From the NCBI GenBank assembly GCA_011503125.2, contig WWBZ02000040.1:3906001-3970000 (forward strand): a stretch of DNA of 64,000 nt, written 5' to 3'. Positions 45,262 to 55,933 of this stretch are shown one piece after another. This DNA is from Botryosphaeria dothidea. Lineage: Eukaryota > Ascomycota > Dothideomycetes > Botryosphaeriales > Botryosphaeriaceae. The notes beneath the pieces were generated by a model. The model saw nothing but the letters and a program-made list of their open reading frames with translations. It was not told the DNA's origin and did not search any database. A program made the translations under genes and the position numbers. Each line of letters opens with the position of its first letter. Position 1 is the stretch's first letter.

Positions 45262-45792
45262 CTTTGGCTGGCGGCGCGTCGAAGTGAGGTTACGTGGAAG
45301 ATGGTGTGTTGTCAGAGGGCACGCCGACGTGATTGGTCTTTCGTTGAGTTTGCGAGGGCTGCCGGAGGGACAGGATTTGCGCTCTTTGACGTTCGTCTGC
45401 GCGAAGTCTGTGTTGTCGCGCCGGCCGCGACTTTTTGCTCGCCCGCACGGCAGAGATACCAGCACCACGGAAACTTTCATGCTTACCACCGGAAAGCCTG
45501 CTTTTGCAGCATGAATCGGTTTCAGTCGCAACCTAACTTCCCGATCTATCTTTCGCGTTTCATGCTATAATAGTAGTTAAACTCGACATTTCCCCCAACC
45601 CTGGAGTCATTCGCCCGGATCATGAGAAGTCATCCCTCTGCTCCTAACGACTCGGGTCTCATCGCCAAGACAAAAGACACATCGGAGAGAGTAAAAACGC
45701 AAACATAGAGCCTTTCTTCAACCTTACCCGCTACTCAATACTTTTCCAGCGAAAAGCTAACAGTAATAGAACCACCGCGCCCCGACCCTGCA
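45262..45792. other. Intergenic region: prefoldin promoter and kinase-like gene 3' end
   Basis: 531 bases; no gene seen. Confidence 0.45.
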
Positions 45793-47165
45793 TCAACGAC
45801 CCGTCCCTTCCCCGGACACCCACAGCCACAGAGCCTCAGCCCTCAACCGCACCTCCCTCCACTTCCAGCCCCACCCATCCACCCGCGTACACGTCAACTC
45901 CCTCTCGACCGCAAACCCCAAAAGCGCGTCGTCCGCCCGACCCTCCCCCGCCTCCTCACCCTCCCGCACCCGATACACCGCACTCCGCCTCAACCACCCC
46001 ACCACTTCCTCCGCCCCCACCGGCGCCCTGACAAAATCCCAATACAGCGCGCTCAGCGGCTCCACCCCCGCGAAAAACATCCCATCGAACCCCTGCTGCG
46101 GCGCCGCTACCCGCAAAAACCCCAAGTAAGTCTTCAACGCGCGCCTCACGTCGTTGGCGCGGCAGTCGGCCCACTGGTTGCGCCGCGCCCAATGCCTGGT
46201 GCGGTGGTACGCATGGTCGATGGCGCGCACCTGGCCGAGGTCGCCGAGCAGCCACGAGCGGTGGGCAGGGGCGACGTAGATGTTGTCGGCCTTGACGTCG
46301 TCGTGGCAAAACCCCTTGGCGTGGAGGGTGGCGAGCGCGGAGAGGAGGCGGGCGAAGGACGGGCGGAACGAGGCGTCGAGGGCGGCGAGCGTGTGGTTGC
46401 CGGACTGCTGCGTGAGGGTGATGGCAAGGGAGGCGAGCGTGCCGTACGGGAGGTAGGGGGTGACGAGGTGCCAGGACGGGGTCGTCCAGGACGGGAGGAG
46501 AGGGCTTGTTGGGTTGGGGGAGAGGGCGATGAAGAAGTCCGAGGCGGGGATGAGGCCGTGCTGGAAGGTGTGTGGGCCTTGGTGGGTTAGGTTGGTGGTG
46601 CTGTGGTGCGGGTGGAGGCCGGCGAGCAGGAGAGTAGCTGGTATCTCGGTGGGCCATGTATTCAGCTGGTGGGAGAAGAGTTGCGACCAGGTCTCTCCCA
46701 TCGGATGGCGGCCATTGTTGTAGTACGACTTCACGGCCACCGGGCTGTCCGTATGCAGGTCTCTGTAGATTGCCACATCGCCCTCGCAGCCGTGGCCGAT
46801 GAGGTGCTGGAACTCATATCGGTTGTCGAATCGGTTTGCTTTCGCTATACGGACCGCTTGTTGCGGGTGAAGGTCGAGAGGTACTGTAGGCCTGCCGTCT
46901 TCGAAGTCTAATAGATCCAAAGCATCAAATACGGGTAGCTTGGTCTTGAATCGACCGTCTCGCAGGCATTCTGAGCGCGAGCATACGTCAGCAAACAGGC
47001 GTGACTCTATCAACGACTCATACCTGTGACGGCGAACAGGAAGGCTGCGAGGATAGCCCAAGCAAGGATGTGGATTGGTCTCAGACGGCGCACCAAGGCC
47101 AAGGAATACCCCGCAAGATGATGTGCTCCGCCCTGGATGATAGGCGGCCGGAGGAATCTTGCCAT
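45793..47165 (-). CDS. Membrane-anchored protein-kinase-like protein with altered catalytic motifs
   Basis: Two exons, 47165-47024 and 46970-45793 (53-base intron, GTATGA donor), encode 439 residues. Exon 1 contains a single hydrophobic segment, HILAWAILAAFLFAVT (about residues 33-48), with basic residues before it, suggesting a signal anchor. The kinase fold follows: Gly-rich loop IGHGCEGDVAIYR at 105-117, VAVK with Lys128, catalytic loop HDDVKADNIYV at 267-277 in place of HRDxKxxN, and GDLGQV (Asp288) in place of DFG. The catalytic Asp269, Lys271 and Asn274 positions are present, so activity is possible. C-terminal part is Trp/Arg-rich. Fungi have lineage-specific kinase-like families of this kind; I cannot name one. 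Divergent from the gene at 49223. Confidence 0.8.
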
Positions 47166-49222
47166 GGCTTAGAATGATGAAGCTCGATCTGAGCAGAAAA
47201 AATGACACTGAGTGTTGCATTTCCACGAAGTAGCCCGTCCATCACGACGGCTCCAACAAAGAAGGAGCATTGAAGGCTATACAGAGAAAGAGCGATGTTG
47301 ATTATACTGCCAAGATGCTGTGCTGGACCATGGACCATAACCACAGCCACGATATCTCTTCTCCCAGCCATGGAGCTTGCTGTGGGCAGCTTCTTTGCAC
47401 AGGTGGTATTTGAATGCAGCTTGGCAATACCTGGGCGAACAGCATGGGGTGGTGGTGGACAGGCTGTGCAAATACAGATTTGTGACTGCTCCAAGACGGT
47501 AAGGCGCACGGCAAGTATATTGCTCCTTCTGACGCTATTTTGACCGCCGTCTTGGTGATTATCATGGCCAGCATTGCAGCAGTACATGTGACCACACTTG
47601 CACGGCGAGCAGAAACCATCGTTCGGAGCGAATGCTATTTTAGCAGTCATGATATATCTGGGAGACTGCTCCTACTTACCTTAAATCCAATTGCAGCAGC
47701 ATGTGGTGGATCGTCCGCGTAACTGTTGGGGGCAGAATTGACATGCACGTGGCTGTGTAATCATTGGCGAGTTCCCAATCGGGCACCGAATGAAACGACG
47801 GGTCACTACCAACTTGGCGAAAGCTCAGCTGTCCAGGATGAGCGAGTTGGTTGAGCGGCCTGGCCAAGTCCCGATGCTGCGGATGAAACAACACAAGAGC
47901 AATAGACGCTCCGTATATAGATGTGTATTGGTGCTAAGCCTTGCGGATCATGTGAGGTCTTGGGCAGATGGAGAACAGGAAAGTATCCATGCAAGACCCT
48001 GAATTTGGGTAGAGGTTCTGCCCTGTTGACCGCTCTTTGTGGGCGATGGCTCGAAAGAGGTGGGCTGGATGGATGCTGCGGATTAGGCGGCTTTCTGCTG
48101 TTTTAGGAAGTGATCGCGGGAGTGAAAGTTGTTTCGGGTTTCTTGGACTTGATAGCCCCCAAAAGTATCCACTGAGTAGCTGCAAGGCTATGACGAGTCG
48201 ATACGAGACCGCAGCCTCGTCGGCGAAGTGTCGAAGCGAGAGTTTCCTTCTATGTTTTCCTCTGGCGTTGTTGCCTTGGTCACGCACGACATGGCATGAG
48301 CGGCACAGTAGCTGGACAAGGCTGCGGTAGCTGCAGCAGCTGGAGACGCTTGGAATGTCGGCCGGTGACGGCGTCAAGCCTCACCCGCGCCTTTTTTGCA
48401 AGTGTCCTGAAGGCAGGTGATGGTGCCGGAAGAGGCTTTCTCTGACGAAAGCAAGGGCGCACAGGTTCGTACGACTGGTGAGCTTCGGCGACTACAACGG
48501 AGAATCGGCAGAGCGAGTCTCGCGATGCCGTCATACACACTGCACAACGACGGGAAAGCAGACCGGGCTAGGAAAATGTCGGGCGTGTGATTTGCTGAGT
48601 GGATGCCAGTAAGACGGGCGCTGGTGTTTCGAAGGAAGAGACCCGGCCTGTCGCGGGTAAGCTGGGCGGTAGCCGTGCATTAGGCTGCGAAGCAAACGCT
48701 ATAATAAGAGAGCAAGCGGGGCAGGCGCCTGACGTGATTCGCTGGGATGGGCAGCTTTCTCGCTGGCTTGGCCGGCACAGCCCCCCGCAGGCAAGGCGGG
48801 ACGAGCTCGACGTTCCGCATTCTGTGTAGCTGAGAGTTGGGGCTGCGCAGGGAGGGCCTGGGCTGACGGTTTTTATCATCTCAGCGCCATCGCCCACCTG
48901 TTCTCTGAAGTCGCTCCGTTGACTCTGGCAAGTGCACTCCTCCAACCGCCTTGCGACAAGCTGCGAAAGCGACGCGCGAGAACAGCACCACTGCCCGGTC
49001 ACAGCGTCATGGCATGAGGCGTTCCCGGCTATCGATAAGCTTGTTTTAGGTACCCTCCCAGTATTATTTCCGCCGCCCGGCCTTTCGGCCCCGCTCCAAC
49101 AACTCCGACCACTGTAAAGCCGCCGTGATGGCCACCAAGTATATCCTCGCTGACGCTCAGCTCAGCCTTCATATGACGCACCCCGAAAGCCGCTGGCCCA
49201 TCAGATCTTATAATCAGCAACC
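47166..49222. other. 2 kb divergent intergenic region
   Basis: Lies between two divergent genes. Several minus-strand frames of 140-190 codons are open but overlap others and show no domain. No gene called. Confidence 0.45.
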
Positions 49223-50485
49223 ATGCCGCTTCCCTGGTTCGAGGTCGAGATTCGCCGCGCCCGAGAGGAGCAGGCCGAGCACGACTGGGAAGAATACGTG
49301 AACGCTGTCAACGACGCCTGGGAAGAACTAACAACTCTTCCCGCTACTGTCTTCATTATGGGCACCCCCTTCACTTTCGACAGCACCGGCATGCCGCCTT
49401 GGGTGAACACTCAAGAACCCCCCGACGCTCTCCAGGGCACCGATGGTCAGCCCTCAGTTCCGCAAACACAACCGGCCACTGCTCCGACCAGTGAATCGGT
49501 TGTTATCGGCATCACTCAGTCGACTACCACGGCCATTCCCACTGCCACCGGCAGCCCAGGCGCGTCATCAGGCGCAACCATAACATCTCCCCTTCCGGCA
49601 ACAACGTCGGCGGCAGCATCTGGAACGAACTCTGCAAGCCCATCAAAGAGTACGTGTAGTAGTACCACTTCCCCTTCTGGCTCAGATAGATACTCAGAGG
49701 GAGCAGCCTTAACGTCCGGGATCGGAGGCTATCCTGATAGCAACGGGGGAGTAACAAATCCACCAGGTCCAAACAATGGCGGCGACTCATCGGATGGTGG
49801 ACCACCACTCGGACTCATCTTAGCCGCTGTGATAATTCCGCTTCTGGTGATTACCCTGCTCGCAATTACCGTCTTCATCGTTCTGCGTCGGCGAAAACAG
49901 CGAAGAGACGCAGAGAATGCGTCACCATCAGAAGAGATGAAACTACGCCTCAGCGACGACGACTTCCTGCCTCCTGGACCACCTCCCGGAGAACCTCCAG
50001 TTCCGAGTCGGGAACCTACTCCACCGCAAGCACCTCCCAGAGCAGTGACTCCAGCAACACCTCCTCCTCCCGTCATCGTCTCAGCGATGAATCCCGCAAG
50101 CAACTCATCGTACTTTACTGGAATCGACACCTCCGAGGCTCTTTCTGTCCGCACGAATTCAGTTCGTAGCGGTCCGAGGCAGGCGGGCTTCATGCTGGAC
50201 GGAGAGTTTCACGAGGAGCCTCCACCACCTTACCGGCCTCGCAGTGTTCCTCCCATCTCACGCGATTCGAGCATGCGCACCAACAACCGCGCCGACTGCG
50301 CAAGCACATATCTCATGGCCGATGAGTCGCGACCAGTCAACCCGTTCGCAGATCCCTCGGATGATGATAACGATTCGATAGTGTCGGGAGTGGGGCCGTA
50401 TCATCGAAGACCAGATGATCACCTGTCGGTCGTGTCTGACATATCATACCAGAACGAGCCGACAGCAGTACGTCAGGCCGTATAA
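49223..50485 (+). CDS. Single-pass membrane protein with Ser/Thr-rich domain and PPPPY tail
   Basis: Single exon, 420 residues. The N-terminus (MPLPWFEVEIRRAREEQAEH) is charged and lacks a signal peptide. Residues about 75-190 are Ser/Thr/Pro/Gly-rich, as in O-mannosylated stalks. One membrane helix, LILAAVIIPLLVITLLAITV, at about 198-217 is followed by basic RRRKQRR, giving N-out/C-in topology. The cytosolic tail is Pro-rich (FLPPGPPPGEPPVPSREP) and carries PPPPYR near residue 335, a PPxY motif that WW domains of Rsp5/Nedd4 ligases bind. It ends in an acidic, Asp/Ser-rich stretch. The layout resembles fungal Mid2/Wsc-like wall sensors but there is no WSC Cys domain and no leader, so the sensor idea is a guess. 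Function unknown. Confidence 0.85.
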   Translation: MPLPWFEVEIRRAREEQAEHDWEEYVNAVNDAWEELTTLPATVFIMGTPFTFDSTGMPPWVNTQEPPDALQGTDGQPSVPQTQPATAPTSESVVIGITQSTTTAIPTATGSPGASSGATITSPLPATTSAAASGTNSASPSKSTCSSTTSPSGSDRYSEGAALTSGIGGYPDSNGGVTNPPGPNNGGDSSDGGPPLGLILAAVIIPLLVITLLAITVFIVLRRRKQRRDAENASPSEEMKLRLSDDDFLPPGPPPGEPPVPSREPTPPQAPPRAVTPATPPPPVIVSAMNPASNSSYFTGIDTSEALSVRTNSVRSGPRQAGFMLDGEFHEEPPPPYRPRSVPPISRDSSMRTNNRADCASTYLMADESRPVNPFADPSDDDNDSIVSGVGPYHRRPDDHLSVVSDISYQNEPTAVRQAV

Positions 50486-52595
50486 AAGAAGGTCTTGCAT
50501 AATAATGAAGAGTTATTGCTCTCTTTTCTTTCTCTCATCCTTCCTTCCATCATCATGGGCACTTTTGGACAGACAAAACAGTGGCAGCATACCAAGGGTC
50601 CATTTTGCATGTTTGATTTTTCTTTTCCTCAGAGAAGGCAAGGCGTTGGCAGGAGTGATTTTGGCGCGTCAGTCGGGGATCAACGGTATGCCAGGTGCGA
50701 AAGGAGTTTTGAAGGACAAGCCCGGTAACCGGGGAGATGGCAGCATGTCATTCTGACGGCGAAAAAGGGACGTCGGTAGCATAAACATTCCAAATTACCA
50801 CTTACACTGTTCAATCGATGCTGGGCACGCTTGGGCACAGGCGCTTTGGCTCATTCTCCGACACGCCCCACGGAGCTAGAAGATGGGCGCGCTTCTGGAA
50901 GGCTTCGAGGCGCCGATCTGAGGTCGCGTGGACGTTGGCGGCCAGATTCGAGGGAGATTGTGTGTGGCCGTGCACGGCGAGGATTGATGTCGGCGGCGTC
51001 GAAGCTGCATTTAAGGTTGGCCTTGGGGATTGGGCACAGTGGTACTCGGCAGTCGCACGGCGCAGGAATGCAATCTCACCTGGGCGTACCTTGCAGGCGC
51101 TCGAAGGTGAAGCGCTGGTGCCGAGAAGCTTTGGGCGCACCGCAGCGATTTGCGAAACGGTCGAGCGAGGCGATATGGTCGCCAGGGGAAACCCGCGCAG
51201 CCTCATGGCCTTTGTTGGATGCGGAGGCCCGGATCTGCGGCGCTGAGTCAAAGGCGGCCAGTGGGCGAGGCGGCGCGGTGATTCGCCAATTGCTGCAACA
51301 TGGCGTGCGAGCGCTGAGCTGGCCAGCGCGACGACCACTCAGCGCGACAGGGGGGCCTGGTTCCGGCGCCACAGCAGAGGCAGCGGCGGCGCATCAGTGG
51401 GATTTTGTGGGCGTGGTGGGCTTTTCGCAGCGGGCAGGCAGAAATAGAGGTGCACGATGGACGGCGGCGTGGATCCGCAGATCGCAGCGCCTGTGCCACC
51501 AGCCCGCACAAGCAGCCAGCCCGCGAGCCTGCCGTGCCTTTCTTCATCGCGCGCGCCCATGCCAGGAACAGACGGCCGTCATGGCGCCACGGCCGTCCTT
51601 ACTCTGAGGCCAAGTCCAAGCCGCCATCCCATCCCATCCCATCCCAACTCGGAGCCTGGTGGACCTTGCGCCGCCCCAGTGGTGACAAGTGCCCGCTCAA
51701 CCTCAGCAGCGTCCCCCCGCCGCCGTACACAATCTGCCTGAATCCCCGCCCAAGCTCACAGAGGCCAGCCCCGGCCGCGGTCCAAGCACGCTCCTTATCT
51801 CCCGACCCGTCGTCGTGCGCTGCACTACGCCGAGCCATCTCGTCCTATCCAGGGCCCGACGCTTAATCTGGCCACCCCAAGGGCCGCCCTCACTTACTCC
51901 TGCGACCAGGGCGCTCCGTCGTCATCAGAGACACAGCACGCCTCTCTCAAACAGCCCTTTTGCGAACAACCACCAGGAGCGCCTGCGACACGCCAGCTGC
52001 GACCACCTCCGAAACCTCGCGCCCCCGGTCACGCAACCACCATCCCGCTTGATGCGCGCCGTCAGCTTGCTGTAGCGGACTGCCGCCCCGTGGCCGCCCT
52101 CCCGATTGCTCGTCTGCGGGACTTCGGGTCTGCCGTTTGATCTTCGGTCGAGAAATATTTGCGAGCAAGCCGGGCACACGACTCGCCGTGCCCGCTTGCG
52201 TCTGTCCATCCGCTCGAGCCAACTGCTCTACCTTCTCGCTCTCTCGCCCCGACCGTGCCATCCGACACACACCCACAGAAGAACAAAAGGTTGGAGGGGG
52301 AGCATTGCAGGGTGTCTCTGTCATGAATCTGGATCAGCAGCACATGTATGGGTATGCCTTCCGTATTCGACCTGCCTCATCTCCTCCTGGTGTGACCCTC
52401 GAGCTTTGCCTCCCACCGGGACACCTCAGCTCCAAATCCGTACAAATGTTTGCTCTGGGCAGTTCAGACGCCTGTCGTTCCCTCGTTGCTGCTTTATTCG
52501 TCCAGCGTGCTGTTGCCTGGCTGCCGCCTAGCCGGCCCCAACTTTTTTTTTTTCCTACAGCACTCTTGTTGCCTCTTGTTGATACGCTGCTAACC
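50486..52595. other. 2.1 kb region: 3' UTR and long GC-rich leader of the PHD gene
   Basis: Between 50820 and 52330 GC-rich frames up to 258 codons are open on both strands without domain support. Upstream of the PHD start, a pyrimidine tract ending TTTTTCCTACAG at about 52563 looks like the 3' splice site of a 5' UTR intron; GGTATGCC near 52350 is a possible donor. Confidence 0.45.
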
Positions 52596-54983
52596 ATGCC
52601 TGTTTCCTTCAGAGTAAACGATTGGCGTTTACCAAGCCCAAGCTCGACGCCCAAGTCAGCCACATTTCCCGATGCGTCTTTTCAGACTCCCCGAACGGAC
52701 TCCTACCCGTCCCACTTCCTAGAGGCTTGGTCGACCCCTCGAGCAAATGTGCAACAGACTCCCACCCAGACACCGCTCTATTCCCGCACCGGAGACCGCG
52801 AGAGACCGCTGAGCTCTTACAGCCACAAGAGCCAAGATCCAGAAGACCCGGAATTCCACATAAACCACTACTCGCCGAATCCAAACCTGCCGCTACCCCC
52901 GGTCGAGCCGTCCCGCCGGCTGGCCTCTAGTCCTGTCCCATTGACAGCGAGCCAAGCACCTAATGATAGTGCTAAAGCTCCGTTACCATCGCCTTCTCTC
53001 AACACAAGCAACATGGACACCTCTCAAATGCAGACTCCGCCTCCGACTAGAGATGCTACGTCATCGAGGAAGAGGAATCAGGATGGGCAACCGTTGAACT
53101 TTAACACCCCCTCAACATTATATTCTAGAAGGGACTCGGCCCCAGCCATCCCTGCCAACCAAACCGGGGACAATAATCTTGGCCAAAGCCAGGGTCCTCC
53201 CATGTTTCCTAGCCTACAGTTCACCCCCGAAGTGTCCAAATTCGGCCATATGGGAGCATCTACAGCGCCTGGTCCGTCCCGTACAGGCATATTCTGGAAT
53301 GGGGGCAACTCAGGAGAAATGATGCATTTTGACAATATATCTGCTCAAGATGACCCTTTTGGCTTCACTCCCGGGGTGAACCAAAATTCATTTGAGTGGC
53401 CCAGCTTTACTCCTTCCAATACAAGCCGTGTCGATTCAGCTTCGATGGCAGTGGCTGACGATTCTTGGACACAGACGCCATCTATGCTAACAACTACCTC
53501 CGCCGATCTTCAGAGCGTTACGGGTGGTGGGTCAGCCACCTTGGACGATCCATTCGTTCCGACCACGTCAGGTGTGGATCCCAGCATGTTGTTCAGCTTT
53601 AGTGGGAGCGTGTCGGGGTTACCTTCGGGGATGGGCAATTCGTGGGTTTCACCACAGCGTCCCCAGAAAGCCCCTGCACGAGAAGAGAGACAGCCATACG
53701 AACAGCAGACCAGGGAATCTGAGAGACAAAAGGAAGTGTCTCGGAAATCGAGCGGGCATCACTCCCGTACGAGCACTGCGTCTTCTTCAGGGTTCGCAGC
53801 CGCCGCCTCCAGACCGGGGCTGCAGAGAAGCAACACGCATGCCGGGTTTGTGAGAAAGTCGGCTGTTCCAGGTGAAGCCCTATTCGGCAGTGCAACAAAT
53901 ACCATGCCACCGGTGCGGAAGACATCACCTCTGAAGCGAACGAACCAATCGTCTCTCTCCGCGATATCTGAACACGTGCGCACACGGCCGAAGACACGTC
54001 TTATCGTAGATGAGTCCGGACGAGCCAGAGCGGAGACTGTGCGTGGTGGAGACGAGGACCAGAAACCTGCTACGGAATACCGCACACGGTACTCGGGGCT
54101 GTGGGATGATGATAGCGAATCTGAATCCGACAGGGAAAGCCGCGTGACTAGCAGAAGCACCTCGTTCCATATCCCATCGACCGTGACCAGGTCTGGTTCC
54201 AGGCACAGCAGAACGAGTAGCTTCATGGCAAGGTCACATTCAGTCAAAAACCCACGGTCTTTTTCGTTTACCGATAATCTGTCAAAGAGGCTAGGAAAGC
54301 TATCGACCGAGTGTACTCCGAGAAAGCCCAGGGACGACTCGAGGAGAAGTAGTATCAGCAGTACTTTCGGGGGCTATCTAAGAAAAGAGGTTGAGCCGGC
54401 AACAGATGGCGGCCCTGGGAACGATGGAGGTGCTCAAGACGCGTTGAAGAAGGTTGTGGAGAAGGCCAAACATAAGCGCCATGGTCAGTATTTGTCCTTG
54501 CATGGGATGTGTTCGAGAACGAAGTTGCTAACCTGAAGATCAGAGACGATCAGCACGGCCAACGCCCGAATGCTCGAGGCGCACAATCAACGATGGCGAG
54601 CATCGGCTGACGTGTCAAAGATGAATCCTGGTCACGGCGCGCTGTTCGATCCTTTTCTCGACAACTTGTCGCCCAGCAAGGCAACGGATGCATCGACTCT
54701 CAGCCCAAGCACGGAGCGAAGCAGCGCCTCGAGCGAAGGAACGCGATGCGTCTGTCAGTCGAACGAATGGGATGGCCAGCTCATGGTGCAGTGCGAATCG
54801 TGCACCAAATGGCTGCATGCGCGCTGCATGGGCCTTCCACTGAAGGCTGAACTGCGGCCTTCGGTATACGTGTGTGTGTTTTGTACGGGGACCACGCCAG
54901 TGGTCCGAGGAGGGCGGGTGCGCAATCCTTATAGGGCTGCGCCTAACCCTGCATCGCCGTTGGCTTACAAGCACCGGCAATGA
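52596..54983 (+). CDS. PHD-finger protein, probably chromatin associated
   Basis: Exons 52596-54483 and 54544-54983 (60-base intron with GCTAAC branch site) encode 775 residues. Start chosen at CTAACCATGCC, after a likely 5' UTR intron; the open frame extends 150 codons upstream but that part is low in coding character. Residues 1-600 are Ser/Thr/Pro/Asn-rich and disordered, with DDPFGF and similar short motifs and many Arg-Ser pairs. The C-terminal PHD finger at about 697-742 has the Cys4-His-Cys3 order: CVC, CESC, WLHARC, then CVFC. The Trp before the His (KWLH) is typical of fingers that read histone H3 tails, but the aromatic cage cannot be judged. It ends with a basic tail. Similar fungal proteins are annotated only as PHD-finger proteins. 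Confidence 0.85.
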
Positions 54984-55640
54984 TTCAAGATGCCTGCAAC
55001 GGAAAGGCCCGGAGACGTGGTGATGGAGCATGACGAGATTCAGCGAAATTCCATGGGAGATGATGGATTTCAATGCTCCTGGGATTTCTTTTCAGTTCGA
55101 CACACGCAACCCCCGCACACGTCCCTGCGCAGCCAGGCTTGGCTGCGCTCGTCCCCCATTCCCCCATCGCGAGCAGCAGTATACCCCAAGTGCATTATGC
55201 ACTGTCTCATTTGTATATCATAATAGCATCATCAGGAAGAGTGCATAGCGGTCTCGTTGGGCAGCAGGAATCTGGCGAGCTTGCTTTCTGGACGCTGTGG
55301 ACTGAGCACTAGTTACTTCAGGAACCCAGCAACAATAGGGCATAGAGGATCGGGACTGCATGGTACACGGCAGGCAGACAGGCACGGGCGGCTACTGAGC
55401 ATCCGCTTCATGTGGAGAAAGTTGATGTGAAATCGATGCATGGTGAAGATGGGAGAAGATGCCGCCCTTCTGGGGCATTCGACCTCGTGCACAGTATCGT
55501 GAGATTCGCATAGAGCTACCCCGGCTCGCGAGAGCTATGACACGGCGGCTAAGCAGTTTGGGCATAGCGATAGTCGGGATCGCCTTAGTCAGCAGCGCTC
55601 CAATGACACCCGTCGTCTGAGCTTCGGCGCCGAAAGGCTT

Positions 55641-55660
55641 GGAAGCATCGGGAAGCTTCG
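55641..55660 (+). promoter_or_regulatory. Heat-shock element upstream of HSP104
   Basis: Four contiguous 5-bp units in alternating orientation: GAA (55642), ATC for TTC (55647), GAA (55652), TTC (55657), so 11 of 12 core bases match nGAAnnTTCnnGAAnnTTCn. It sits about 275-290 bases before the ATG and about 100 bases before the TATA-like element. HSEs of three or more units are bound by Hsf1 trimers, and HSP104 is a classical target. Confidence 0.65.
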
Positions 55661-55760
55661 CTGGTGCTGCGGGATGATGCTGGGACCCTCCAGCCTCATC
55701 CAATCACTTCTCGACCCCTCGACAGCTGCCCAGTTTCTTCTGTCACCTGTCCAGCCCAGG

Positions 55761-55769
55761 CATAAATTA
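55761..55769 (+). promoter_or_regulatory. TATA-like element of HSP104
   Basis: CATAAATTA about 165-170 bases upstream of the start codon, downstream of the HSE, placed as expected for a heat-inducible promoter with a leader of about 130 bases. Confidence 0.4.
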
Positions 55770-55933
55770 CCCCTCCACGGCTGCGACAGCCTCGAACCAC
55801 CACTTCAGACGCCAGACACAACACACACAGCAACACCAACACTCACGAACGCGACTCTCACCTAGCGTTTACTCTTCTTTGTTCATTCTTCTTCTAGTGA
55901 TACCCCGCACGTCAGACACACACCACAGTCACA

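Larger units (their letters stand above)
54984..55933. other. Intergenic region and HSP104 promoter
   Basis: 950 bases. A 103-codon minus frame (55703-55392) covers the heat-shock element and is probably spurious. HSE at 55641-55660 and a TATA-like CATAAATTA at 55761-55769 are the clear elements, with a CA/CT-rich leader before the ATG. Confidence 0.5.

Noticed and set aside
50831..51607. 258-codon plus-strand frame (and 142- and 175-codon neighbours)
   Set aside because: Three overlapping open frames in GC-rich leader sequence; no homology signal; begins at a non-ATG codon.
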